Shown: positions 38,355 to 45,860, counted from the first letter of the stretch. The stretch: 64,000 nucleotides of DNA from UBA7455 sp026713185 (GCA_963665785.1 OY762456.1:3038001-3102000), one strand, 5' to 3'. The notes: generated by a model from the sequence alone, not told the origin. Program-made: numbers and translations.

Positions 38355-39490
38355 TTAAAACCCTGGTATTGCTTTTTATTCCCTTGAGTGTAGTCGCTGA
38401 ACAATGGTTTACGGTGCAACAGGAAGACCGTCCTGTCACGGTAAGTGCCAGTGGTATCGTGGTTTCGACCGACGTCACTCACTTTGGACCACCACCAGGC
38501 AAAAACTGGACCAGTGTGATTTCCCAATTGGCGAGAGAAGGACAAAGAGTCAAAAAGGGAGATCTGCTGGTGCAGTTTGACGGCAGCAGTCTGGATGATG
38601 ATGTACGCCAACGGGCGGGTAATCTTGCAGTTGCGCGCGGTGAGCTTGAGTCGCTCATCGAAGTACAGTCACGCGAGATTGAAGACGAGAAGGTTGTCCT
38701 GGCTGCTGCCGAGAGCCTGTCGAAAAAGGCGAATCGCAAAGCTGAGCAACCCGCGGAACTGATTGCCAGTATGGATTATGACAAACTGATCGAGGAAAAA
38801 CGCATAGCCAATATTCTCTTGCAACGGGCGCGCCAACGGGCGGTTTTGAGTGAACGTGTAAGGGTAGCAAAACGACTGGAACTTGAAGCAAAGATCCGTG
38901 AGCATGAAATCAGACTGGCGTCTGAGACAGCGGAACTTGAGGCCTTTACTATTCATTCACCAAGGTCTGGTCTGGTAATGATCGGCATGAACGATAATGG
39001 AGAAAAGCTGGATGTGGGTAGCCAAACCCATCCTGGTACCCTGGTCGTTCGTGTGGTTGATGACAGTAAGCTGGCGGTGCAGGCTGAAATTCAGGAACAT
39101 TCCGCGGCACAACTGGAAACTGGCCAGCGGGTGCGCGTGGTAGTAGATTCAGCAGGCAGTGCAGAACTCGATGGGCGGGTCAGTGCCGTGGCTAATACAG
39201 TGCGTCGTAAATCCCGTAATTCACTGTCCATGGTGAGAGATATAACCGTGAAACTGGTTGGGGATTTAACTGGCACTCTCCGCCTGGGTACATCGGTACA
39301 GATAACAGTTGAGGTCGCAACATTAAAAGATGTTATCGCGATTCCAGTACCGGCTGTCAGATATCGATCGGGTGTCGCTGGTGTGATGCTGCCAAGGAAC
39401 AAATGGCAACCCGTGGTGCTGGGAGAGCGCAGCCAGAATATGTTCATCGTAAAGAGCGGGCTGACCAGTGGTCAGGAGATACTGATGTGA
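38351..39490 (+). CDS. Periplasmic adaptor (HlyD/MFP-like) protein, second of three
   Basis: 379-residue adaptor with a short signal (MIKTLVLLFIPLSVVAEQ), a lipoyl-like motif (LAREGQRVKKGDLLVQFDGS), a long coiled-coil hairpin (about 90-190) and the matching lipoyl half around AFTIHSPRSGLVM. A beta-barrel domain follows (IQEHSAAQLETGQRVRV), with a C-terminal membrane-proximal region. Starts at ATG overlapping the previous stop by 4 bases, and its own stop overlaps the next GTG start. Confidence 0.85.
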   Translation: MIKTLVLLFIPLSVVAEQWFTVQQEDRPVTVSASGIVVSTDVTHFGPPPGKNWTSVISQLAREGQRVKKGDLLVQFDGSSLDDDVRQRAGNLAVARGELESLIEVQSREIEDEKVVLAAAESLSKKANRKAEQPAELIASMDYDKLIEEKRIANILLQRARQRAVLSERVRVAKRLELEAKIREHEIRLASETAELEAFTIHSPRSGLVMIGMNDNGEKLDVGSQTHPGTLVVRVVDDSKLAVQAEIQEHSAAQLETGQRVRVVVDSAGSAELDGRVSAVANTVRRKSRNSLSMVRDITVKLVGDLTGTLRLGTSVQITVEVATLKDVIAIPVPAVRYRSGVAGVMLPRNKWQPVVLGERSQNMFIVKSGLTSGQEILM

Positions 39491-40674
39491 AGTACCTGTT
39501 TGCGGCATTCATGTCGATGATTGTTCTGGCGTGTTCCGACACCAGTACGCGGCAACCGGTGGTTCAGGTTGAACCTCGCGATCATACTTTTATTATCCGT
39601 GCCAGGGGAGAACTGATCGCATCAGAGTCAATTACAATCCGACTCCCGGATGATGTCTTGATGAGCTTCAATATTGCCTGGATGGTACCCGAATACTCAG
39701 AAGTATCCCGGGGAGAGGTCATTATTCGTTTTGACGATAGTGAAGTATTGTCCAGTCGTGAATACAGCATCCTGGAAGTGGCCACCCAGGACCTGCATCT
39801 CGAAACACATTCACGCAACAGTGCTGTTGCCCGAACCATGATTGATCATGAAGCCAGCAGGGTCGACGAAGAAAAGGATATCGCACAGAATTTTGTGGAG
39901 GTTGATCCCCGGTTATTCTCCCGTAACGAAATTATTGACAAACTGGGTGATCTCGATTTTTTGGAGGTCCAGGACACATACTTCACATGGCAGGCTGAAA
40001 CCCACGATCAACGATCAGACGCGGAACGACATAGAATTTCTGCGAGTCGTGATGCAAGTCAGTCCAAACTGGACAAACAAAATTCCGCCCTGGCGGTAAT
40101 AGAACTGACCAGTCCTGCTGATGGTACCTTTGTGTACGCACGAACACCCTGGGGTCAAAAACTCTCCAGAGGACAAAGGGCTTTTGCCGGTAGACCTGTC
40201 GGAATGCTGCCACTCCGGGGCAAAGTCAGGGCCAGGATTTTTGTACCCGAAGTTGACGCGATCGGTTTAGAGGTTGGCCTGGATGTCGTTATGCATCTTG
40301 ACAGTGATGTCGGGCGTGAGTTCACAGCACGTGTATCCACCGTATCACCGGTAGCGACTCCACGGCATCGGGAAGATCCACAGAAGTACTTTGTCGTTGA
40401 AGCGGATTTCGACGAAGTGGATGCCGACCTGATGCGTGTAGGGAGTAATCTGACCGCTGTCATTACCACGGCAACAATAAATGATGCGTTTCTGTTGCCG
40501 CAACAGGCGGTATTCTTTGAGGAGGATGCTTCGTTTGTTTATGTCCTCGATGGCAGTGCCCAGGTCACCAGAGAGGTGAGTCTTGGGCATCGCAGTCCGA
40601 CACTGGTAGAAGTGACCAGCGGCCTTACATCCGGAGAACTTGTCAGTGTCGCGCCTGAAGGCGGTAACAGTTGA
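39487..40674 (+). CDS. Lipoprotein adaptor (HlyD/MFP-like), third of three
   Basis: 395-residue protein starting with GTG at 39487, which overlaps the preceding stop as GTGA. The signal YLFAAFMSMIVLACSDTS has a lipobox (VLAC), so this adaptor is probably lipid-anchored, unlike the two before it. Elements are the MVPEYSEVSRGEVIIRFDDS half-motif, a helical section (about 90-205), the ELTSPADGTFVYA half-motif, and a beta barrel (IFVPEVDAIGLEVGLDVVM). It overlaps the permease start by 4 bases (TTGA). Confidence 0.83.
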   Translation: MKYLFAAFMSMIVLACSDTSTRQPVVQVEPRDHTFIIRARGELIASESITIRLPDDVLMSFNIAWMVPEYSEVSRGEVIIRFDDSEVLSSREYSILEVATQDLHLETHSRNSAVARTMIDHEASRVDEEKDIAQNFVEVDPRLFSRNEIIDKLGDLDFLEVQDTYFTWQAETHDQRSDAERHRISASRDASQSKLDKQNSALAVIELTSPADGTFVYARTPWGQKLSRGQRAFAGRPVGMLPLRGKVRARIFVPEVDAIGLEVGLDVVMHLDSDVGREFTARVSTVSPVATPRHREDPQKYFVVEADFDEVDADLMRVGSNLTAVITTATINDAFLLPQQAVFFEEDASFVYVLDGSAQVTREVSLGHRSPTLVEVTSGLTSGELVSVAPEGGNS

Positions 40675-41927
40675 TACTCTCCGAGATTGCCAGACAGTAT
40701 TGGCCGGATATGTCTCTGGCGCTGGGACAGTTGGTGCATCATCGTCTACGCTCCGCATTAACGCTGTTGGGTATGGTTTTTGGGGTTGGGGCGGTCATCG
40801 CCATGCTGGCGGTCAGTGAAGGTGGTAAGCGGCAGGCACTTGCCATGATTGAAGGGATGGGTGTGAGAAACCTGATCGTCGAAGCAACAGAACCTGAAGG
40901 ATCGGAACGCAAAGAGGTCCGGAAACATTCTACTGGTCTTTCAGTCGCCGATGCAATGGCGATTGCTGATACGTTACCGTTTATACAGATGTGGGCCGGG
41001 ATCAGGATGATTCACTCGTGGGATCTGTATTCCCACCAGGGTGAGAGCCACGCGGAAGTTTGGGCGGTCAGCCCTGCATATTTCGAACTGAGCCAGTTGG
41101 AGGCTGCCGAAGGATCATTGTTCAATACCGAAGACGATGAAGGTTTCGCCCAGGTCGCCGTCCTGGGCGGGGCCTCTGCCCGTCAGTTGTTTCCCAACGG
41201 CAATGCGGTTGGGAAACCTGTCAAGGTCAATCATTTATGGCTCAGGATAGTCGCTGTGTTGCGTGACAGACAATTACCCGACGATCAGTTTCAGGGTTTT
41301 GAAGTAGGCGGCGAGAGCGACCGGGTTTATATGCCGCTTCAAACTGGCCTTAAACGCCAGAAAGTTGAAGCATGGGACTCTGAACTCCAGCAGCTTAAAT
41401 TACAGGTGTCGCCTGAACTTGCCCCGGCATCCGCTGCCAGTGCCGTCCAGCATCTGCTGGACCGTCGACACGGTGGCCAGAAGGATACATCGATTACTGT
41501 GCCGGCGAGACTGCTGGCGCAGCAACAACAGACACAGCAGATTTTTACCATCGTCATGTCGGCCGTTGCCGGTATTTCTCTACTGGTCGGTGGTATCGGC
41601 ATCATGAACATCATGCTGGCCAGCGTGATGGAACGTCGTTCAGAAATTGGCTTGTTGCGCGCCGTTGGCGCCCGTGAGATCGATGTCGTCCGGCAGTTTC
41701 TCATTGAAGCCACCATGATCGCGCTGGCTGGCGCCATAGCCGGTGTTGTCCTTGGTGTTGTGATTGCATATGGCATTGCAGCATTTGCGGGCTGGGCCGT
41801 CGCCTGGTCATTTTTCGTCATCATACTGGCAGTGGTCGTCTGCATGGCGATTGCCATTGGCTTTGGTGTATACCCGGCGCTGACAGCTGCACAACTGGAC
41901 CCGGTAGCGGCATTACAGTCAGACTGA
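40671..41927 (+). CDS. MacB/FtsX-type ABC transporter permease
   Basis: 418-residue permease starting at TTG 40671. It has an N-terminal transmembrane segment (ALTLLGMVFGVGAVIAMLAV), a large periplasmic MacB-PCD-like domain (about 60-270), and three C-terminal membrane segments after GGIGIMNIMLASVMERRSEI. This is the standard FtsX/MacB fold that works by mechanotransmission rather than by a transport channel through the membrane. It ends the five-gene operon (ATPase, three adaptors, permease). The cargo is unknown; drugs, peptides and lipoproteins are known for the family. Confidence 0.9.
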   Translation: MILSEIARQYWPDMSLALGQLVHHRLRSALTLLGMVFGVGAVIAMLAVSEGGKRQALAMIEGMGVRNLIVEATEPEGSERKEVRKHSTGLSVADAMAIADTLPFIQMWAGIRMIHSWDLYSHQGESHAEVWAVSPAYFELSQLEAAEGSLFNTEDDEGFAQVAVLGGASARQLFPNGNAVGKPVKVNHLWLRIVAVLRDRQLPDDQFQGFEVGGESDRVYMPLQTGLKRQKVEAWDSELQQLKLQVSPELAPASAASAVQHLLDRRHGGQKDTSITVPARLLAQQQQTQQIFTIVMSAVAGISLLVGGIGIMNIMLASVMERRSEIGLLRAVGAREIDVVRQFLIEATMIALAGAIAGVVLGVVIAYGIAAFAGWAVAWSFFVIILAVVVCMAIAIGFGVYPALTAAQLDPVAALQSD

Positions 41928-41948
41928 CATCCTCAGGTAAATTATCGG

Positions 41949-41976
41949 TTGACATGTCTTAATGGCTGAGTATAGT
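41949..41976 (+). promoter_or_regulatory. Strong sigma-70 promoter with GC-rich discriminator
   Basis: TTGACA (41949-41954), a 16-base spacer and TATAGT (41971-41976), followed by GCTCGCACC. The near-consensus boxes and GC-rich discriminator are typical of stable-RNA promoters under stringent control. It points toward the tRNA array. Confidence 0.7.
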
Positions 41977-41985
41977 GCTCGCACC

Positions 41986-42147
41986 ATGAAAACCAAATCA
42001 ATAACAAACAGATTCATGCACGTTGCCGGTAACGAGCTGCAGGGTCATCCCTGTTCACCTCAGATCAGTGGCACGGCGCCGTGTATAGCGATACAAATTA
42101 GTACGGATACGTTGGGTACCCCCATTAGTGAGGATCCCATGCGTTAA
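41986..42147 (+). CDS. Possible 53-residue small ORF (or untranslated small RNA)
   Basis: The ATG at 41986 opens MKTKSITNRFMHVAGNELQ and ends SEDPMR, stop at 42147. It lies 9 bases after the -10 box, so the message would be nearly leaderless, and there is no ribosome-binding site. The ORF has two cysteines and no recognised domain. Two hairpins follow (42147-42174 and the terminator at 42204). The transcript from 41983 to 42240 could equally be a small RNA of about 258 bases. I cannot choose between these. Confidence 0.25.
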   Translation: MKTKSITNRFMHVAGNELQGHPCSPQISGTAPCIAIQISTDTLGTPISEDPMR

Positions 42148-42203
42148 GCCTTCCCAACAACACTCTGGAAGGCTCAATGCAACGAACCTTCCAGAAGCCT
42201 TTT

Positions 42204-42240
42204 AAAGCCCTGGTCGGTTCAACTGGCCAGGGCTTTTTTT
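42204..42240 (+). terminator. Rho-independent terminator
   Basis: AAAGCCCTGG (42204-42213) pairs with CCAGGGCTTT (42227-42236) over a 13-base loop and is followed by T to 42240. It ends the short transcription unit that starts near 41983. A weaker hairpin (AGCCTTCC...GGAAGGCT, 42147-42174) lies just before. Confidence 0.8.
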
Positions 42241-42327
42241 GTCCCTAGCGACGCTCTTTAACATTCTTGATTGTATGAAGGTCAGGTATTGTCGCAGGTT
42301 CGATTCCTGCCATGCCGGACAATTTAC
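42241..42327 (+). other. boxA-like sequence and a tRNA 3'-half-like fragment
   Basis: CGCTCTTTAACA (42252-42263) resembles the boxA antitermination element of stable-RNA operons. Downstream, GCAGGTTCGATTCCTGC (42294-42310) is a perfect tRNA T-arm. I cannot find a matching acceptor or D-arm upstream, so it looks like a 3' tRNA fragment, not a whole gene. Such fragments can be attachment-site relics. Confidence 0.35.
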
Positions 42328-42398
42328 GGGGAGCTGGATCAATTGGTAGATCACCGCTTTTTTAAGCGGATGGGTCGGTTCAAATCCGACGCTCTCCA
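42328..42398 (+). tRNA. tRNA-Lys(TTT)-like, irregular anticodon loop
   Basis: Acceptor GGGGAGC pairs with GCTCTCC (one G-T). D-arm GATC...GATC, T-arm GTCGGTTCAAATCCGAC. The anticodon arm CCGCTTTTTTAAGCGG is one base short of the normal 17, so the loop has 6 bases if the stem has 5 pairs; TTT is the likely anticodon. CCA is not encoded. Divergent or decayed. Confidence 0.5.
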
Positions 42399-42865
42399 CT
42401 AAATTCCTTGTGCTGGTCCCTGACCAACACTTGAATAGCGGCCTGGCGCTGCTAACCGTCGGCAACGGCGGGAAAGGGATGTCTCCCATGGCATCCCGCC
42501 GACCCTTCGGTGTTCGGTCATTCCAGGCAAGTCCGGTCTCCCTGCACTCGATTCTGTCGGGTGAAGCGGCCAGACGATGCGCGGAAGTAGCGTGATTTAC
42601 ACACCGTCCCAGACGGGAATGTGGGTCCGTTAAAGAACACGTGGTGGTGCAATCCGCGACACCAACATCGTTAACCGTGAGAGACAACGGGTAGTGCAGT
42701 GTAGTACGAGCCTTACGAGCAAGTGCGACTGTGCAGAGGTTCAGGGTTCTGGTGTTTAACCAGCTTCCTGCTCATCGGTCCAGTAACCGGTAGGTGAACG
42801 ACAGTCGGCGTGTTGTATTTCGTTGCTCAAACGGTAACGAAGCGACAGAGGCGCGCACGTCGAAA
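42399..42865. other. Structured non-coding DNA between irregular tRNAs
   Basis: No protein gene is credible here; the minus-strand 161-codon frame over 42202-42687 covers a tRNA. Strong hairpins occur: GTGCTGGTC/GACCAACAC at 42411-42431, CGGCGGGA/TCCCGCCG around 42467-42502, and TTCGTT/AACGAA near 42821-42843. These may be decayed tRNA or other stable-RNA pieces; I recognise no RNA family. Confidence 0.4.
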
Positions 42866-42945
42866 TGGGATTTGTGTTTTAGCTCAGTTGGTAGAGCAAT
42901 CGCCTGCTAAGCGATAGGTCACCGGTTCAACTCCGGTAATCCAAA
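42866..42945 (+). tRNA. tRNA-Ser(GCT)-like with short variable loop and disrupted acceptor
   Basis: The D-arm GCTCAGTTGGTAGAGC, the anticodon arm ATCGCCTGCTAAGCGAT (anticodon GCT) and the T-arm ACCGGTTCAACTCCGGT are clean. The variable loop is only 5 bases (AGGTC), whereas bacterial tRNA-Ser has a long arm. GGATT before the D-arm pairs with AATCC after the T-arm, but 7 extra bases (TGTGTTT, 42873-42879) separate it from the D-arm. TGTGTTT could instead pair with AAACGCA (42943-42949). Probably non-functional or unusually processed. Confidence 0.4.
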
Positions 42946-42949
42946 CGCA

Positions 42950-43287
42950 AAGACGCGCCTCGGTAGACATCGAAAATGGCTTAAGGCCGAAACCCTTCGG
43001 GTAATTCGGCGGTTCTGAAACCGCAAGTGAAAGAACCTTGGCAGCCCGCTGCACGGTTGAGTAGCCCTCAATTGGAGTCCGCAAGACTCACGGTAAGCAA
43101 ACTGCCGACTGGATGTGTACGACGAGTGAACCGCCACACTCTAAAAAAGGCAGTCATGGTCATTTACCGTCGCGCCGGATTTGTCCGGGTGGCGGTGGAC
43201 AGATGGGCAACGGAAACCTGGCAGGGTAATCGGTACTCCCATTAAAGGATGATCAATAAGCGGTGTAGTCTCAACCGTTTCACTTTT
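42950..43287. other. Non-coding stretch with many short hairpins
   Basis: No gene is supported. Several short perfect hairpins follow one another: ACCCTTCGGGT inside GCCGAA...TTCGGC (about 42987-43012), GCGGTTCTGAAACCGC, TTGAGTAGCCCTCAA and GAGTCCGCAAGACTC near 43074. The density of small stems is like RNA-coding DNA, but no known RNA is recognised. Confidence 0.35.
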
Positions 43288-43364
43288 GCTGCGGTAGCTC
43301 AAACGGCCATGCTACCTGGCCTTCAACCAGGATATTGCGAGTTCGAATCTCGTCCGGATCACCA
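43288..43364 (+). tRNA. tRNA-Glu(TTC)-like, degenerate
   Basis: Anticodon arm CCTGGCCTTCAACCAGG gives anticodon TTC but has C at position 33 where T is nearly universal. The T-arm GCGAGTTCGAATCTCGT is good and CCA is encoded. The acceptor GCTGCGG/CCGGATC has 5 of 7 pairs and the D-arm is weak. Either a divergent tRNA-Glu or a decaying copy. Confidence 0.45.
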
Positions 43365-43404
43365 TTTTCCCGAATTCAAATACCTGCACCCAAATATTAT
43401 CCTG

Positions 43405-43492
43405 GGAGACTCGCAAAGCTGGCGTGCTTATCCGGTTTGAACCCGGTGATGTCCTCATGGACGTGGGAGTTCGACCCTCTCAGTCTCCGCCA
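43405..43492 (+). tRNA. tRNA-Ser(TGA)
   Basis: Acceptor GGAGACT pairs perfectly with AGTCTCC. The anticodon loop TTTGAAC gives TGA, there is a long variable arm with the stem GTCC/GGAC, and the T-arm is GGGAGTTCGACCCTCTC. Discriminator G and encoded CCA. Class II form as expected for serine. Confidence 0.85.
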
Positions 43493-43502
43493 GACATTCA
43501 AT

Positions 43503-43579
43503 GGTGGGCCTGACTTAACAGGCAGAGTTCCAGGTTGTGACCCTGGCCAGTACCGGTTCGAGACCGGTGGCCCACCCCA
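43503..43579 (+). tRNA. tRNA-His(GTG)
   Basis: Extra 5' G (G-1 at 43503) opposite discriminator C, the tRNA-His hallmark. Acceptor GTGGGCC/GGCCCAC, anticodon arm CCAGGTTGTGACCCTGG (anticodon GTG), T-arm ACCGGTTCGAGACCGGT, CCA encoded. Confidence 0.88.
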
Positions 43580-43588
43580 ATGACAAAT

Positions 43589-43678
43589 GGAGAAGTGGCT
43601 GAGTGGTTTAAAGTGATCGTTTGCTAAACGAGCGGGGCGTTATGTCCCTCCCAGGTTCGAATCCTGGCTTCTCCGCCA
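43589..43678 (+). tRNA. tRNA-Ser(GCT)
   Basis: Acceptor GGAGAAG/CTTCTCC, anticodon loop TTGCTAA (anticodon GCT), long variable arm, T-arm CCAGGTTCGAATCCTGG, CCA encoded. A normal class II serine tRNA, in contrast to the short-loop version at 42866. Confidence 0.87.
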
Positions 43679-43720
43679 AATTGATACGGCTCGTAGCCCA
43701 GTAGGGTTAGAAAAAAATTT

Positions 43721-43794
43721 TCGGTGCTCGTCCAATGGTAAGACTCTGGACTCTGAATTCAGAAATTGAGGTTCGAATCCTCAGCACCGAGCCA
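43721..43794 (+). tRNA. tRNA-Gln(CTG)
   Basis: Acceptor TCGGTGC/GCACCGA. Anticodon arm CTGGACTCTGAATTCAG gives anticodon CTG. T-arm TGAGGTTCGAATCCTCA, discriminator G, CCA encoded. In the 42 bases before it, GGCTCGTAGCCCAGTAGGG resembles a truncated tRNA 5' end. Confidence 0.87.
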
Positions 43795-43808
43795 TTTTCC
43801 ATGCCTGT

Positions 43809-43882
43809 CACGCCGTTGCCGAATGGTCAGGCGCGAGATTGCAAATCTCGATATCCCGATTCGAATCCGGGCGGCGTGTCCA
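43809..43882 (+). tRNA. tRNA-Cys(GCA)
   Basis: Acceptor CACGCCG/CGGCGTG with discriminator T as usual for cysteine. Anticodon arm CGAGATTGCAAATCTCG gives GCA. T-arm CCCGATTCGAATCCGGG, CCA encoded. Confidence 0.88.
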
Positions 43883-43885
43883 TCT

Positions 43886-43962
43886 TCCCCAGTAGCTCAG
43901 TGGTCAGAGCGACGAGCCTTATAAGCCGTATGCCGCTGGTTCGAATCCAGCCTGGGGAACCA
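43886..43962 (+). tRNA. tRNA-Ile(TAT) with a bulged anticodon stem
   Basis: Acceptor TCCCCAG/CTGGGGA, D-arm GCTCAGTGGTCAGAGC, T-arm GCTGGTTCGAATCCAGC, CCA encoded. The anticodon loop CTTATAA gives TAT, which reads AUA. The anticodon stem pairs only if one A is bulged (ACG-A-GC with GCCGT). Most bacteria read AUA with a CAT tRNA modified to lysidine, so a TAT tRNA here is noteworthy. Confidence 0.7.
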
Positions 43963-43988
43963 GGATTCATTTGCTGCCAGGGAGTAAT

Positions 43989-44044
43989 GGGGTCAGAGAG
44001 TCAAGTGCCAGAGAAAATATACTCTGGCACTTGACACTGACCCC
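43989..44044. repeat. Perfect long hairpin bounded by GGGGTCAG
   Basis: A 14-base perfect stem (GTCAAGTGCCAGAG at 44000-44013 with CTCTGGCACTTGAC at 44022-44035, loop 8) sits inside GGGGTCAG (43989-43996) and CTGACCCC (44037-44044). It directly follows the tRNA array and may act as its terminator although no T-run follows. It also fits a REP-type mobile hairpin. Confidence 0.7.
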
Positions 44045-44202
44045 TGTATCCCTCCTTTGTTGTCACCAGCGAATTGCGAGTATACTTCGTAGACTATAAG
44101 CTCTATGAACACCAGTTTGTCGACGAATCCTCAAACATCCCTTGGTGGCACTGGTGTCATCATCTGGATTACACGGGGCCTGATAAAACAACGAGGTGCA
44201 AT

Positions 44203-45522
44203 ATGTCGGAACAGGAATTGGAAAAGATTTCGAAAATTACCAATCGTGAGTTTCTTGCAAAATGGGCAATCGATGTCAATGTCGACCCCTATAGCATCCC
44301 AATCGAGGAACTTGATCCGGCACACCCTTCTTTATTCGAACACAACAAGTTCATGCCCTACTTCGACCGATTGCGTGATGAAGACCCCATCCACTATACC
44401 GAGGATAGTATGTACGGCCCCTACTGGTCGATCACGAAATTCAAAGACATCCTGCACACCGATACGAATCACGATACATTTTCCTCGGATATCAACAATG
44501 GTGGCATTCGGATGAGTGGTCGGCCAACCGAGTCCCCAGCGGAAAATTCTCCGCTCTATCTGCCAATGTTCATCATGCAGGACCCTCCAAAGCATGAGGA
44601 ACAACGCATGGTGGTATCACCTTCATTTACTCCAAAGCGCATTCGTGAACTTCAGGAACTCATTCGTGAACGGGCCGGAACAATTCTCGACAACCTGCCA
44701 CGCAATGAGGAGTTCAACTGGGTAAGAGAAGTGTCCGTCGAATTGACCGGTCAAATGCTGGCAACGATTTTCGACATACCACAGGAAGATCGATATAAGT
44801 TGATTCACTGGTCCGATACCATCGAGAATCTCAGCAATCCTGATTTTTTTGAGACACCGGGAGAAGGCTTTCAGGAATTGTGGAAATGTTATGAATACTT
44901 TGATGCAGTCTGGAAAGAACGTCAGGCACGGGACGTACCAGGCGATGATCTCATATCCGTCCTGGCCCAGGGTGAATCTACCAGAGATATGTCACCCAAC
45001 GAATTTCTGGGGAACATACTGCTTCTCATTGTAGGTGGCAATGATACCACCCGGAATTCTATTTCCGGGGGTGTACTGGCGCTCAATCAGAACCCGGCAG
45101 AATACGAAAAACTGCGTCAGAATCCTGGGATCATCCCCAAAATGGCGCCGGAAATTATTCGATGGCAGTCTCCTGTGATGCATATGTGCCGCACGGCAGT
45201 TGAAGATATAGAATTTGGTGGCAAACTGATCAAAAAGCTCGACAAGGTTGTCATGTGGTACATCTCGGGTAATCGCGATGAGAGCGAAATCGCCAGGGCT
45301 GATCAATTCATTATCGATCGTGAGAATCCAAGGCATCATCTGGCCTTTGGTTTCGGCATCCATCGCTGCGTTGGCAATCGCCTTGGCGAGATGCAACTCA
45401 ATGTCCTGTGGGAAGAAATTATGAAACGATTCCCTGAAATCGAGGTGCTCAGTGACCCTGTCTATCTGCGATCAAACTTCATCCACGGGATTCGTGAGTT
45501 AAATGTAAAGATCCCGGGCTAA
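44203..45522 (+). CDS. Cytochrome P450, CYP153-like
   Basis: 439-residue soluble P450. The heme-binding loop is FGFGIHRCVGNRLGE with Cys389 as ligand. The I-helix oxygen-activation motif is LIVGGNDTTRNS, and an ExxR region is in the helix before (EIIRW). These motifs and the QDPPKHEEQRMVVSPSF segment match the CYP153 group of terminal alkane/fatty-acid hydroxylases. The ATG at 44203 has GAGGTG in front; the frame is open from 44074. CYP153 needs a ferredoxin and reductase, neither of which is in the window. Confidence 0.88.
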   Translation: MSEQELEKISKITNREFLAKWAIDVNVDPYSIPIEELDPAHPSLFEHNKFMPYFDRLRDEDPIHYTEDSMYGPYWSITKFKDILHTDTNHDTFSSDINNGGIRMSGRPTESPAENSPLYLPMFIMQDPPKHEEQRMVVSPSFTPKRIRELQELIRERAGTILDNLPRNEEFNWVREVSVELTGQMLATIFDIPQEDRYKLIHWSDTIENLSNPDFFETPGEGFQELWKCYEYFDAVWKERQARDVPGDDLISVLAQGESTRDMSPNEFLGNILLLIVGGNDTTRNSISGGVLALNQNPAEYEKLRQNPGIIPKMAPEIIRWQSPVMHMCRTAVEDIEFGGKLIKKLDKVVMWYISGNRDESEIARADQFIIDRENPRHHLAFGFGIHRCVGNRLGEMQLNVLWEEIMKRFPEIEVLSDPVYLRSNFIHGIRELNVKIPG

Positions 45523-45860
45523 GCATAGTTATTAACACGGGCACGGTAATAAACAGGACTCAATTACAGGTAGTGCATGAAGGGATTGTAACGCTCGCCA
45601 GTGCAAGTGAAACCCGGTACGCCATTGCGATGCCCGATGCCAGGGGGCAGCACTCCCCGCGGTGTTCGGACCAGTGATGTGCATGGACAGAGGACAGATC
45701 GAAAAGGGGACATTTTAACTTTGGTTTGACAAGACCATCGCAATAACTTGAGCTTGAGTAATTCCCGGCATAAACTGAAACGCAGGACATTGTTTTAATA
45801 CGACAATTGTGGCAATCAGCCAGGGTTAACTGACAGTCAGACCCTCTCGGAGTGCGACTT
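45523..45860. other. Intergenic region with a repeat-like GGGGACATTTTAACTTTGG segment
   Basis: No gene supported. The 76-codon minus-strand frame at 45560-45790 has no family features. The stretch AGATCGAAAAGGGGACATTT (45691-45710) and the following AACTTTGG resemble dispersed non-coding repeats seen near REP-type elements; this is an impression only. Confidence 0.35.

Noticed and set aside
42241..42322. A complete tRNA ending at GCCGGACAA
   Set aside because: TTGTCC/GGACAA can pair, but the T-arm is not adjacent to that stem and no D-arm or anticodon arm is found; kept only as a fragment.
42202..42687. 161-codon minus-strand ORF over the start of the tRNA array
   Set aside because: It covers a terminator and a tRNA-like unit and has no recognisable domain.
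43685..43711. A tRNA before tRNA-Gln
   Set aside because: Only a D-arm-like 5' piece is present; no anticodon or T-arm follows.
45560..45790. 76-codon minus-strand ORF between the P450 and the methyltransferase
   Set aside because: No start signal, no domain and irregular composition.
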